Shown in pieces: positions 49,441-61,458 of a DNA stretch of 64,000 nucleotides. The translations under genes were made by a program, and so were the position numbers. Each line of letters begins with the position of its first letter. Within the stretch, counting starts at the first letter, position 1. The DNA lies in NCBI RefSeq assembly GCF_910589235.1, contig NC_060958.1, positions 914,001 to 978,000 of the forward strand. Reading direction: 5' to 3'. Source of the stretch: Vespa crabro (Eukaryota > Arthropoda > Insecta > Hymenoptera > Vespidae). The notes beneath the pieces are model-generated. The model saw nothing but the letters and a program-made list of their open reading frames with translations, was not told the DNA's origin and searched no databases.

Positions 49441-49689
49441 TATTGGTATTCCATTTGAATCTTAACCAATCAATTTTGAATCTTTATTTCGTGTCTGACC
49501 AATGACAGATTAGAACACAACCGTCATTCTTTTTTTTCTTTTATACTGTCGCATTATCATTCTATGTGTAGAGAAGAAACCCCGGGCAAATTAACTGTTG
49601 GTATTGGAAAGCAACAGAAACCGTTAAAGCTCGAATTTTTGTAATTGTCTGAATATACTTTAATTGAAGAATACGAAGATAATTCTGTG
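49441..49689 (+). promoter_or_regulatory. CDCA3-like gene promoter with CCAAT and TTTGAA motifs
   Basis: Within 62 bp there are an inverted CCAAT (ATTGG, 49442-49446), CCAAT at 49466-49470 and CCAAT at 49499-49503, plus TTTGAA at about 49454 and 49475. The last two CCAAT boxes are 33 bp apart. In vertebrates, NF-Y-bound CCAAT boxes near a CHR element (TTTGAA) mark G2/M genes, including CDCA3. Function here is inferred. Confidence 0.45.
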
Positions 49690-51390
49690 ATGGGTAATTA
49701 TACGAGTAAGTTTCTTTCTCATGATAGTGTGGAAGAAAATAATACAAATGTGACTGAAACTGTAGAACAATCAAATCTTGTAAAAGAATGTAATACGATT
49801 ACTCCATCAACTACGCAAAAAAAATTGATGATAGATCCTAGATCAATTACTGCCGAGATATGTCGAACACCAATAAAGGTAAGATTTTATAAAATTTATA
49901 TGTTTTTAATATGCTTTTATAACTTTATATAATTTGTATAATTCAATTTATTTTAAAATATGATATAAACTAATTTTATACTTTCTATCAGTAATTGATT
50001 ATATTGTATTTTCATATATAAATGTTCTTCATTTATTTTATAATAAATATTAATAAAAATAGACAGATAAGAAAAATAATGAAACCAAAATTAATAGATA
50101 CATTGTACACCATCTAAGAATACAAGAATGGGAGTTGATGTAATACCAAAACATATGCAGAGAAAACCATATTTAGAAACCAATTTTGATACAACAATAT
50201 CACCTTTGACATTAAACAAATATCTGGATCCAAGATCACCAAATATAGATCAGCCCAGAACACCAATTTTGGTAAGTTATTTAAATTCTAATCACTGTTA
50301 TAATAAATTCTTAATATTTTCCATCTTTACAAATATCTCATAAACATATATATTAAGATATATTAAATTTGTTATTACATAGGTTGAAAATTATACATCT
50401 TGCAAAACACCAACTATTAAATTGAAAAATAATGCAAAAGTATTACCATCAATGAATTATGCAAGTTTAGGATTTGATCCGAGATCTCCATCTACAGATT
50501 TTGATAGAACTCCAATTCTTATCCAAAAAACAACTAAATATTTAAAAGAATCCAAAGAAAATTTAGAACTATTTAGTGAAACAGATAATCATCAAAAATT
50601 TTTGTATTGTGAAACAACATCATCTAATACACCTGAAATATTAGCTTTGGTGGATGAAACATGTGAAGCAATAAAATCTTTACAAAATATTTCTAAAAGT
50701 ACAGATAAAGAAGAATTGCATGTAAGTGAAAATACTAATCATATTAGTAATGAAGATGATAATAATGATAATACTTGTAGTAAGAAAAGCTCGCAAAATG
50801 AAAATGTCACAAGAATAAATACTATTAAAATATGGAGAGATTCAATTTTATCAGAAAGTTTGGAACAGTCTGAGATTAATGAAATTAATGATCAAGAAAA
50901 TGATGAAGAGAAATTTTCATGCCCATCTAAAGAAGAAATTGAAGCTATATTTGGTGATGATGTAATGAAAGGAAGTACACCAATACTTGAACAACTTAAA
51001 ATTGAAGTTGAAAATAAAAATGTACAAGATACATTGGAGAACAGAAAGAAAACAAATGGAAAAACAAATGGAAAAACTTTCATACCATATAATTCAAATA
51101 TAAATGAGAAGGTATTAAATTATATGTTATATACAAATATAAATAATATTCCTTATGGTAATAATATTAATTTAATTTTCTTTTTTCTTTAGAAACGAAC
51201 ACCTCTCAGAAATAGGTGTAATAATGCACAATTAGATACAATATTGACTAAATCCCCTCAACATATGTTACAGAATAAAAATTTCAGTAATATAATACAA
51301 GATGAAAATACATCACCCCATAAAAAATCTTATGCTAAATCAAAATTTAAAGGAATTCAGTGGGATGTGAATTCTACAGTTATTATTTAA
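49690..51390 (+). CDS. CDCA3/Tome-1-like mitotic protein
   Basis: Four exons (49690-49878, 50098-50271, 50383-51111, 51193-51390), all phase 0, give about 429 residues. The defining motif DPRSx...RTPI occurs three times: DPRSITAEICRTPIK, DPRSPNIDQPRTPIL and DPRSPSTDFDRTPIL. Vertebrate CDCA3 (Tome-1) has the same motif. The N-terminus MGNYTSK is a plausible N-myristoylation signal, as in CDCA3 (MGS...). A KEN box lies in LKESKENLELF, the kind of APC/C-Cdh1 degron that controls Tome-1, and the C-terminal exon opens with KRTPLRNR. Tome-1 is an F-box-like adaptor for Wee1 destruction at mitotic entry; I did not recognise an F-box here. The start was set at the ATG at 49690. The exon 2 acceptor is chosen because the frame is closed just upstream. 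The gene is convergent with RBM48, about 100 bp apart. Confidence 0.8.
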
Positions 51391-51489
51391 ATAATTATAT
51401 GTAAATATAAAATAAGTTATAATTTTATAAATGAAAACCTTTTGTACTATTTGCAGTTAATATATTTATGTATCATAATTTTTTTTTGA

Positions 51490-52818
51490 TTAAGACAAGT
51501 AATTCTCACACTTTTGTAAAGCCGATCGTATTTGAAATTTAACCGTTTGTATAGAACTTTGAAGATCTTGACTTGGTTTCACTAATTGTTTAATACTGAA
51601 AAGTTAATATTTATTTAATATTACTAATATTTTAACCAATATAAACTTGTAAATAAATTTTTCCTTTGTCAACGTGTAAAAATAAATTATGTTTAACAAA
51701 TACAATACCTTGAGTTTTTTAAAATAATTCGTTTTTTAATAGCATCATTATTAGTTATTTTTTTAACAACAATAGTATTTGTTTCTTCCTTATTTGCGTT
51801 ATTAGATACGTTTTTATCTTTAATGTCGCATTTTAGAATATTACTAGTATCTATGATTGATGGTCTAATAACTTTAACCTTGATATTATCTCTAATAGAC
51901 CGTCCTTTGTAATTTTTTCTTTTTTTACATTTATCAAATTTGTTTATTTCTGGTAATAAATGCTCTGTATCACTTATGTTTCCAGTATTTATTATTTTAG
52001 ACTGACTTGGTACTACAGTTGTTGCAATTGAAGTTTTAGTATTTTGAATGTTTCTCTTTTCTATCGCTATACTAGATTTATAATTTAATTGTTGATCATT
52101 ATTAAAAAAAGGTTCATTGTAAGTAGCTTGATAATTAATTTGATTAAGTTGGTTTGCAGACAAGGACTGTGAAGTTATTGTTTGTTCTCCTTGAGATAAT
52201 TTCCTAATATTATAGATAAAAATATTTTTATGAAACATTAATGCATGATAAATAAGTTGACCTTGATTATTCTTTTATACATACCTATTATATGCAAAAT
52301 CTTGTTTATTACGTTTTAATCGTACAGATACATCTTTACAACGTTGCATAAGTTTTGCTCTTGTTTCTGATATAGATTCCAATTCAGGAGCATAAAAAAC
52401 ATGTAGAATACCACCATAAAAATTCTTCCCATCAAGGAAATGCTTTGCTATTCTGCACAATATATTGTAAATGACGTTGAAAGTTCTGTTAATGCTATAC
52501 ATAAATATAGATTAATTAGTTGAAATTGAACATAATTATATTTTCTAAATATAAACCTTGCACTTCGTATATCTTCATAATGTATATGGTATGCTTCTGT
52601 AAATTCTTCTGAAGGATAATTAGAAACTACATGAACTTTTTTTACAGCTCCATAAGGAAAGACAAGTTTTTTTATTTCTTGTCTTAATTGCAATTGTGGT
52701 ACATCACAAATCATCAAATGCTGTGATTCATCATTAATTGTATATATCTGTTAAGTGGAGGTGATGCATTACAGAAAATATATGCAAAATGAAAAAATTA
52801 TTACAATGTATATACACT

Positions 52819-52867
<49 letters not shown>

Positions 52868-52926
52868 GTATGCATGTATACATATGTATATATACGTATA
52901 TTACTTTATTTATAATATAAATGATC

Positions 52927-52958
<32 letters not shown>

Positions 52959-53265
52959 GGAAGATCATATAAAAAAAACTGCATATTAACTAAAGTAATT
53001 GACGAAATACTTTTCTTAATACATTTGCAGTAGGATTTTCAAAAATATATATGTAACAAAAAATATATAAAGTTAATATAACCTATATAGCGAAAATGTT
53101 TACATAATATAGTAAAAGGATACATGTTTACGAAGCTACCTTAACTGCAGTCAATTTTTTCCCTTGTCGATAAGGTGGTCGTGTTTGACATAATTTCTGT
53201 TGTAAATGATGAGAAAGTTGTGTTATAGCAGGTTCGTTAGACATAGTTTTGTTATTGTCAGCCAT
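51490..53265 (-). CDS. RBM48: RNA-binding protein 48 (minor spliceosome)
   Basis: Five minus-strand exons (53265-53140, 52747-52557, 52452-52285, 52203-51709, 51595-51490) join in phase to about 361 residues, near the vertebrate RBM48 length. The N-terminal block matches the family: QTRPPYRQGKKLTAVKIYT, then an RRM with SQHLMICDVP, LVFPYGAVKKVHVV, FTEAYHIHYEDIRSARIAK and FYGGILHVFYAPE. ESISETRAKLMQR follows, then a Lys/Asn/Ser-rich, probably disordered tail. The extended tyrosine-containing element before the RRM is typical of RBM48. In plants and vertebrates RBM48, with ARMC7, supports splicing of U12-type introns. Its exact role in insects is inferred. Large introns are absent. It is divergent from the diablo/KLHL20 gene. 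Confidence 0.9.
52820..52960. repeat. TA/TATG microsatellites in RBM48 intron 1
   Basis: CA and TA runs at about 52817-52855, TATG units following to about 52875, and another TA run at about 52930-52958. All lie between RBM48 exons 1 and 2. Confidence 0.8.
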
Positions 53266-54406
53266 ATTACCAGTCAGCTCTTATAGCATAAATATTATGC
53301 TTCGTTCATATATGTATATAATAGTCAAACAATTTAAATGGTTCAAATATTATTTATGCTATGATAGATATTATAACTATTTATATATATATATGTATTT
53401 CATTTAAAAAATCCATGTTTATTAATTATTGTTAGTGAAATATTAAAATTAATAAGACAAAATAATAAAATTGTAATGTACTTCATTAGATACATAAAAA
53501 AATTCCCTAGATTCCATACAGTGATTATAATCTAGGAATAATTTTTTCGTGTATACAATGATCTATACAGCTGGATGGGATTGAATGTATATATCCACAG
53601 TCCATGACGATCATGGTGTATACGAATGGTATCCACGAATCGTCTGATATTTGTTAAAATGAAAGTTTACCCGCGTCGAATACCGCGGTACGCGCAGTAG
53701 AATAATTTTTAACGTTTTCTTTATGACATTATCTTAACGTTTCATTAAAAAACAAATCGTTACATGACGAATTTTTTTCTGAAGTAGTATAAACGAAGAC
53801 TAACTGAAGAATTCTTTAATGTCAGTGGGCTTGAGAACGAACTGAAAGTAAATACACATTCTCTTGACCAGTCACTTTTATGTTGCGAATTTTAATTTTG
53901 TGAAACACATTTGTTTGTTTGTTATTCTGTTAAGTTTTGCCAATCAATTTACACAAAAACAATAAAGTTAGACTTAAAGAGATGATGTATTAAATTGGTT
54001 TTAAATTGATATAGATAACTAAAGTTAACAATTAACAATAAACCTATTGCTCCTTTCTATTTATAAAAGTGTTCTGTATACCTAAAAAATTTCACAGATC
54101 TATACAACTGCATGACTTCCAACCATTTAAGTTATAGCTGTGATACTGGCAACTATTTTTTTTTTTTTGTAGAAAATTGTATTTACCTGATAATCATAAA
54201 TGTATTCAGTAAGTGTATAATACATTTTTCAAGTATTTCTTATTTAACTTGATTAGTATCAAAACTAGAACATGTTTATTATTATTTATTTCTTAATTAT
54301 AATATGTCTTGTACAAAAAATAGTTACTGAATATCAAATGAATAAAATGTGATAAAATATGATCATTTAATAGTTTTAGTTTTCTAATATTAATTTTTAT
54401 TTTTAG
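53266..54406. promoter_or_regulatory. divergent promoter region of RBM48 and diablo/KLHL20
   Basis: No coding frame. A short CG-rich string (CGTCGAATACCGCGGTACGCGC) lies near 53675-53697, a candidate for the shared promoter or KLHL20 first exon. TTTTTAG at about 54400-54406 looks like the acceptor of the exon holding the KLHL20 start codon, so an upstream noncoding exon is likely. Confidence 0.4.
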
Positions 54407-54590
54407 GAAAAGGTAGCACTGTAGAAGCAGAGCTGCTGCAGGTACTTTCGATACTTGTGGTGGTCGGTGAATGGTGTTGCAGATAGACTCGGTGTGGGGC
54501 TGGGCGTCACCCCCACTGCGCCTCCAGCTAGCTGGAGGGACCAGGGGTGCCTCAGGGAGAACAGGGGCAAGTGTCCCATCCTCACAAAGG

Positions 54591-56837
54591 ATGGGTGACA
54601 TGGTTGTAGAACGTGCTACCTCTCCAGCACGTTTAAGCCATACATCAGAAAAACATCCCCGTGCTATGCTTACTGAACTAAATGTTCTTCGTCGTCATAG
54701 AGAATTATGTGACGTTGTTCTTAACATTGGTTCTAGGAAGATATTTGCACATAGAGTCATTCTTTCTGCTTGCAGTCCATATTTCAGGTAATTGTAATTT
54801 TTATTTCAAATTATTAAAAATAAATAATAAAAAATATAGAACATATGTTACACTTGTTTGATTATTATTACAGAGCTATGTTTACTGGAGAATTAGCAGA
54901 ATCTCGTCAGACTGAAGTTACAATACGTGACATAGACGAATTGGCAATGGAATTACTCATTGAATTTTGCTATACTTCGCACATCATTGTCGAAGAAGCA
55001 AATGTCCAAACTCTCCTTCCAGCAGCGTGCCTTCTTCAGCTAGCAGAAATTCAAGATATATGCTGTGAATTTTTAAAACGACAATTAGATCCATCAAATT
55101 GTTTGGGTATAAGAGCTTTTGCAGATACTCATTCGTGTCGAGAACTTTTACGTATTGCTGATAAATTTACTCAACATAATTTCCAAGAGGTAATTTTTAA
55201 CGAATTTCAATAAAATGATAAATATTTGATAATTTATTAAATATTTCAAATTCTTCGCAAATTGTTTAAATATTTCAACAGTATAATATTTTTTCTGTTT
55301 TTATTTAGGTAATGGAAAGCGAAGAATTTTTGTTATTACCTGTTGGCCAATTAGTTGATATTATATCATCGGATGAATTAAATGTACGAACAGAAGAACA
55401 AGTTTTCAGTGCTGTAATGAATTGGGTTAAATATAATGTAACAGAAAGAAGGCAGCATTTAGCACAAGTTTTACAGCATGTGCGGCTGCCACTTCTCAGT
55501 CCAAAATTTTTAGTAGGCACTGTAGGATCAGATTTATTAGTTCGTTCGGATGATGCATGTAGAGATTTAGTTGATGAAGCAAAAAATTACTTATTATTGC
55601 CACAAGAAAGACCATTGATGCAAGGACCCAGAACACGTCCTAGAAAGCCTACAAGAAGAGGAGAAGTATTATTTGCTGTTGGTGGTTGGTGTTCTGGTGA
55701 TGCTATTGCAAGTGTTGAAAGATTTGATCCTAATACTGGAGATTGGAAAATGGTTGCACCAATGAGTAAACGAAGATGTGGTGTAGGAGTAGCAGTTTTA
55801 AATGAATTATTATATGCTGTTGGTGGACATGATGGACAAAGTTATTTAAATAGTATAGAGAGGTATGATCCCCAAACAAATCAATGGTCGTGTGATGTTG
55901 CACCTACAACATCTTGTAGAACAAGTGTAGGTGTTGCTGTTTTGGACGGCTATCTTTATGCAGTAGGTGGTCAAGATGGAGTACAATGTCTTAATCATGT
56001 TGAAAGGTAGATAACTTTTTATTTTATTTACAATATTATACAATGAAAATATACTGCTATCATTTATTATTTATAATTCATTAAATCATTTATTTAAATT
56101 GAGAAATGAGCAAAAGATTATTATTTGAAATATACAAAAAACATTATTTATATAATATATATATACATATATATATATATGTATATTATATATATTTCAG
56201 GTATGATCCTAAAGAAAACAAATGGTCAAAAGTATCACCAATGACTACAAGAAGATTAGGAGTAGCTGTTGCCGTGCTTGGTGGTTATTTATATGCTATC
56301 GGCGGGTCCGATGGACAATCGCCTTTGAATACTGTAGAAAGATATGATCCTAGACACAATAAATGGTCTCAAGTATCCCCTATGTCTACTAGACGTAAAC
56401 ATTTAGGCTGTGCAGTATTTAATAATTTAATTTATGCTGTGGGAGGACGCGATGATTGCATGGAACTATCCAGTGCAGAAAGATATAATCCTCACACAAA
56501 TTCATGGAGCCCTATAGTAGCCATGACTTCAAGAAGAAGTGGAGTAAGTCTATTTGTACATTAATTTAAATGCATTTCATTTTAATGAATCAAAATCACA
56601 CCATTTATTGTTTCAATTTATTTTATTGACCTACATTTTAAACAGGTTGGTTTAGCAGTAGTGAATGGTCAATTGTATGCAGTAGGTGGATTCGATGGTA
56701 CAGCATATCTAAAAACAATTGAAGTATACGATCCAGAACAAAATCAGTGGAAACTATGTGGTTGTATGAATTATAGACGACTTGGTGGAGGTGTGGGAGT
56801 TATGCGAGCTCCACAAACTGAAAACTATATTTGGTAG
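54591..56837 (+). CDS. dbo: BTB-Kelch Cullin-3 adaptor, diablo/KLHL20
   Basis: Five exons (54591-54787, 54874-55189, 55309-56006, 56201-56543, 56646-56837) join in phase to about 581 residues. The start MGDMVVERATSPARLSHTSE fits the family. A BTB domain follows (about 35-135: LRRHRELCDVVLNI, FAHRVILSACSPYFRAMF), then BACK (about 140-240) and six Kelch repeats (about 285-575) with the double-Gly signatures FAVGGWCSG, YAVGGHDGQ, YAVGGQDGV, YAIGGSDGQ, YAVGGRDDC and YAVGGFDGT. The end, APQTENYIW then TAG, matches the usual KLHL20 terminus. KLHL20 recruits substrates to Cullin-3 RING ubiquitin ligases; Drosophila diablo is the orthologue. An upstream in-frame ATG at 54471 would add 40 residues, but the shorter form is preferred. 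The frame directly after the stop is also open (see next entry). Confidence 0.94.
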
Positions 56838-56996
56838 CTCAGGCTACCCTCTTCAGCCCAAATGGCTGAAACGCCAATGACTCCTCTTACGCCGGTAACT
56901 CCTGTTACACCTGTAACTCCCCCTGCTCCAATATCGGTTCCTATTGTTATAACTAATTCTAGAAAACGATACCGTCGTTCAATGAGCATTATATAA
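56838..56996 (+). other. in-frame open extension after the KLHL20 stop (candidate readthrough)
   Basis: Immediately after TAG (56835-56837) the same frame stays open for 52 codons to TAA at 56994-56996. It starts LRLPSSAQMAETPMTP, contains TPVTPVTPVTPPAP and ends RKRYRRSMSII. It is less AT-rich than the 3' sequence beyond it and its Thr-Pro-Val repeats look protein-like. Readthrough of TAG followed by C, or an alternative acceptor (GCTCAG at about 56837-56842), could express it. It could also be chance sequence in the 3' untranslated region. Confidence 0.4.
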
Positions 56997-59900
56997 AAAA
57001 AGAATTTGCATTTTACAAACAAATTTTGCCTTTCTGCTGATGAAGTCTATTTCTTAATGAAATATTTTGTATAAATATTTTGAATCATAATTTATATCAG
57101 GGACCGAAACTGATATCATAAATGTTAGTATCAAAAAATCACATTCTATAATACTGGATTGTATTAAATTGTTATAATAATGAGTTAATTTATAGAAATC
57201 AAAGATGCCTCAAATAATACATTAACATATGATATAACAAGATTTGTAATTATGTAATAGATTCATTGAAAATCGGTTCCTGATAGAGAAAATTATTTTA
57301 TTACTTATTTTAATTTAATTACCAATATATACAACATCATTATATGGACTTACTCTGCAGAGATTATCGGAATTTTTTAGAAAAACATTTCTAAAATTTA
57401 AAACAGATCTATTTTGAAACAAAACGTTCAAAAACATTGAGATATTATGTTGTATTTCTGATCAATTGGTATCAATGTATTTCTTATATGAAGACTTATA
57501 TTTGATTCTTACCTCTGCAATATAATCCAGTATTGCTTCTTGTATTTGACTTTCTTCAGTGTTGCTGTCATACCAATTGTCAGTCCTTTATAATAGCAAT
57601 AACTGTATATATATATATTGGATAAATTTGTTAATGCCAATAATCTGTGCATACTATAACAAATTTGATTATTTGAAGTGATATTTAATAGATTTTTTGC
57701 TTTTTAGTAATTATTTTAAGAAACTACCAAAGTAAATGTATATTTCTTTTTCTTTTTTTTTTTTTTTTTGTATTTATGAGACTGACTGATCAATTTATGT
57801 AATTGTCAAGTTGTTAAATTGATTTTTTGTCATAGCTATATCACTCATCACAATTTGATAAAAATGCTTAAACATTGGATGTTTACTTGAAATTTATTCG
57901 CAACATGCAACTATCATTCTAAATATATAACTATCTTTATATTTTATTATTTTTATTTTTTGTATAATATCCAATCATACATACTGTTGTATAGATTTAC
58001 TATTTTTTATTTTTATGTTAAATTTATGCTATCAGTTTTGAACACAATTTGTAATATAGATTCTTCAATTTAAGAAATCAAAGCTATCAAGTAAAAAAAA
58101 AAAAAAAATATTTTTTATTTAAATATTAAGTTTTATATTATTTACAATCAGTTACTGCCTTTTTCTTAGTTGATTGAATACAATATTACTTTATAAGTTT
58201 TCATATAAAATTTATTTGTATTTGAATATGTAATAAAACATACAGATTCCAGTCTTAGAGATAAGTACTAAATTACTGATGTGCATTTAATTTGTTCTAC
58301 AAAAAATACTCAAGTTTTTATTATGGATAAAGAAGGTTATATCTGAGCAATGCTAAAAACATGCACAATTTAATTGAATTATAGAAAGCTTCCATTTAAT
58401 TATAGATAAGAAAATTAATCATTTATCTTTCTTTAGATGGATTAGATTTCTGTTATAGTAAATTTATTTATTAATGATTTTTTTTTGTATATATAGATAC
58501 ATGTACAAGGGAATTAAAACAATACATTTTGTAATAAACAATGCACATTTAGAGTGTGCTTAACACCTTTTATGTTTGTAAGGTTACAAAATGCAAATGG
58601 ATCAATCATCAAGCCATGAGTTTTATTAGATGAATATTATCAGACAGTACATTTTCTTTAAAAAACATTCTTGTTTTATTTTAGATAGATAATGTATCAC
58701 ACAATACTTCGTAAGATCGTTGTATGAATTTCAAATGTATATAATAACAAAGACACCAAAATATATGCTCATAGAGCAACACAGTTTTCAAAAGTGAATA
58801 TTTACATAGCTGTATTGATGGAATTCTTTTATCAATTTTCATAACATTCAGAAAATACAGAAAAGGCACTATGATAAATTCTTTTATTCTAAATGCATAT
58901 AAAAGTACTATTAATGTACAAAATGGTGATAGGGATCATTAAGAAACAATTTCATATTGTAACTTATGTGATAATAATCTAATAAGAAACAGCAAATTTG
59001 GCTGAATATAAGCAATATTTTACTAATCATGACAAACGTTAATTGTTACTTTATTTATTTGAGTAAAAAATTTATAAAAAGAATTCGACTATTATATAAA
59101 TAAATAATTAAATAAATAATCGTATAAAGATATCAAAATTTTCTCTGATTCTGTTACATATATGAGATTGTTGTGGAAAGCAGGATGCATGTCTAATATA
59201 AAAATATTGAAATAATATAATGTAGCATTTCTGATAAACCTATTGATATATATATTATTATATTATTCTCCATTAATTTTTTTTTTTTTTTATATAACAT
59301 TCTCTATGAACACGTGAAAAACTGCCAGTCATAGCATATTTTTTAATTAGTTTGTAAATCAAAAGAATTCATTATATAGAATGTAAGTTGTATTCGCACG
59401 TGCATTGTTTGCTATCGTGCCTGATCGAGAACACACCAATACAATTCTGTTAACAGATTTATATATTTCAAATGGTACAAATTACTATAAAATAATAAAA
59501 TTATAGCTATATATACCACAAAATGCTGTGTTTCTCCAAATTATAAATTGATAAATAGATATATTGTATGATAATCTGCAAAGATATATCTAGTATAGTA
59601 TAATTTTATTTGAAGGAGAGATGAATATAATTATAAATCAATATAATGTTTCATGTTAACTTATATCCATTCATTAATTCTTCTAATTTTTGTAAAATAA
59701 TTTTATTACAAGCATTTATTTCTTTAATCATGTCAGAAATATATATTAAAAGTTATATCTTACATACAATTTGCAAAATAATGTTCACTAAGCAAGACTG
59801 GCCTAGGTTTAAGATTTAAAAAATATCAACATACATAAAACACACACATATTTCCATTAGAACATTTATCAATAATTACATGCATCAATTTGTTTATAGA

Positions 59901-60455
59901 AAAATATAGAGTTTACATTTACTGAAAGATGGTTTCATGAATAAATATGAGAATGTGAGAATGTTACGGAAATATCAATTTTTTATTATAATCATTTTAA
60001 TCGTTAATATCCTATCCTCTCCTATTATTATATAAAATTATAAAAATAAAATTATTTATTTTATTTTATAATTAAAATAATATTTCATGAATATAAATAA
60101 TGCAATTAAAAAATTATTATTACTAAGGCACTGTTTTTTATGTGTATAATATTAACATTCTTAATATTTAATATATATATATATTATACATAACGTTCTA
60201 ATACATTGTTTTTAAATCTTTCTCCATTATATTTTTTTAAATATATGTATCTTACATTTCATATACAAAGAAAATAAATTTTAATAATTTTTATTTACAC
60301 AACATAGTTATATACATTATATAATAAAATTATATGTATGTATAACTATTACAATCAATAATATTAAAGAATTATAATAAATATGAAAATTCTAATGACA
60401 AAATAACGTAGAAATATAAATTATTCCGATGAGAATGCGAGGGATGCTATCAAAA

Positions 60456-60488
<33 letters not shown>

Positions 60489-61240
60489 AAATGTGACAGA
60501 ACGCATTTCTTAGGAATATAAAAGAAACATAGATAGACAACTGCAGAATAAAATGAGTGTACAGTATAAGCAACGCTATCTATATACAGGCTGTCTTTCA
60601 AAATATTTGTTTTATTTGTTGGCTATTCTTAGTATTTTCAGTTTATTTTCAGTGTATCTTTTTTCCTAAACGAATCTTAAAAGGTGAGAACATTTTTAAT
60701 AGTTTATGCCTTAAGCAATTTTGGACATAACGTTTCTATTATGAAGTTGTGATAGTATTGATCATAAGAGAGTAATAATATTTATGTTAGATGCTCATGA
60801 AAGTGGAATTTTTGTTTAAATAACGAGTAAAATTTATAATTAATTAGATTTCAATTAATTATTGAAATTGTGAAATATTTAGCTGGTAATATTAATTATT
60901 CCTTATTTTTATGTCTTATTATGAATATAATAACTTGAACAATAAAAGTATACACTGATTACTTAATTTATTTAAAAACTGATATAACATTTTCTCCAAA
61001 TGTTCATTGATCATACCTATACATCTCGGCTGAATATCGTTTTTAAAAACACTTATTAATTGAGAAATACAATATATAAGTAATTCATATTTATTTAATA
61101 TATTTATTTATGTTCCATAAATTTTGCATACAAAGATCTTATAATTTCAAATTCAACTTATTTGTGAATATTATAAATTACTGTAAGAAATATATCATCA
61201 TTTAATTTCTACCAGTTTCTACTGGTGTAATGAATATAGA
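56997..61240. other. AT-rich gene-free stretch, possible long KLHL20 3' untranslated region
   Basis: About 4.2 kb with no protein-like frame on either strand. Poly-A/T runs at 57750-57770, 58095-58111, 59276-59292 and 60451-60489 are the main structure. CAGGCTGTCTTTCAAAATAT near 60587 resembles the transposon-end-like string at 22407. Some of this is probably 3' untranslated region and some the PIAS promoter region. Confidence 0.45.
60451..60489. repeat. long poly(A) run
   Basis: About 38 nearly uninterrupted A residues with a single G. It may be a slippage product or the tail of a decayed retroposed element; no body sequence is recognisable beside it. Confidence 0.8.
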
Positions 61241-61458
61241 TGGCAGAGTTATGCCATTTGAAGAAGGTTATTTTATTATATGAATTCAAGTTGGATAAAT
61301 GAAGTGGGCGCAGCCATTACAGGAAATCTTAATCATTTTTGAACTAACATTTGTTTCAAATGCCGTTTATTTTATCAATTTTTTTGAAGCTTTCAACCAT
61401 AGCGGTAGCAAACGCTGGGTTGTTGTATCCTTTGGAAGATAAGGCCAATAAGGAGAAG

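Noticed and set aside
56825..57022. 65-residue minus-strand frame with Val-Thr-Gly repeats
   Set aside because: It is the antisense of the Thr-Pro-Val extension after the KLHL20 stop; the plus frame is continuous with KLHL20 and more convincing.
60392..60601. 69-residue minus-strand frame with a Phe run
   Set aside because: It is a translation of the poly(A)/poly(T) run at 60451-60489.
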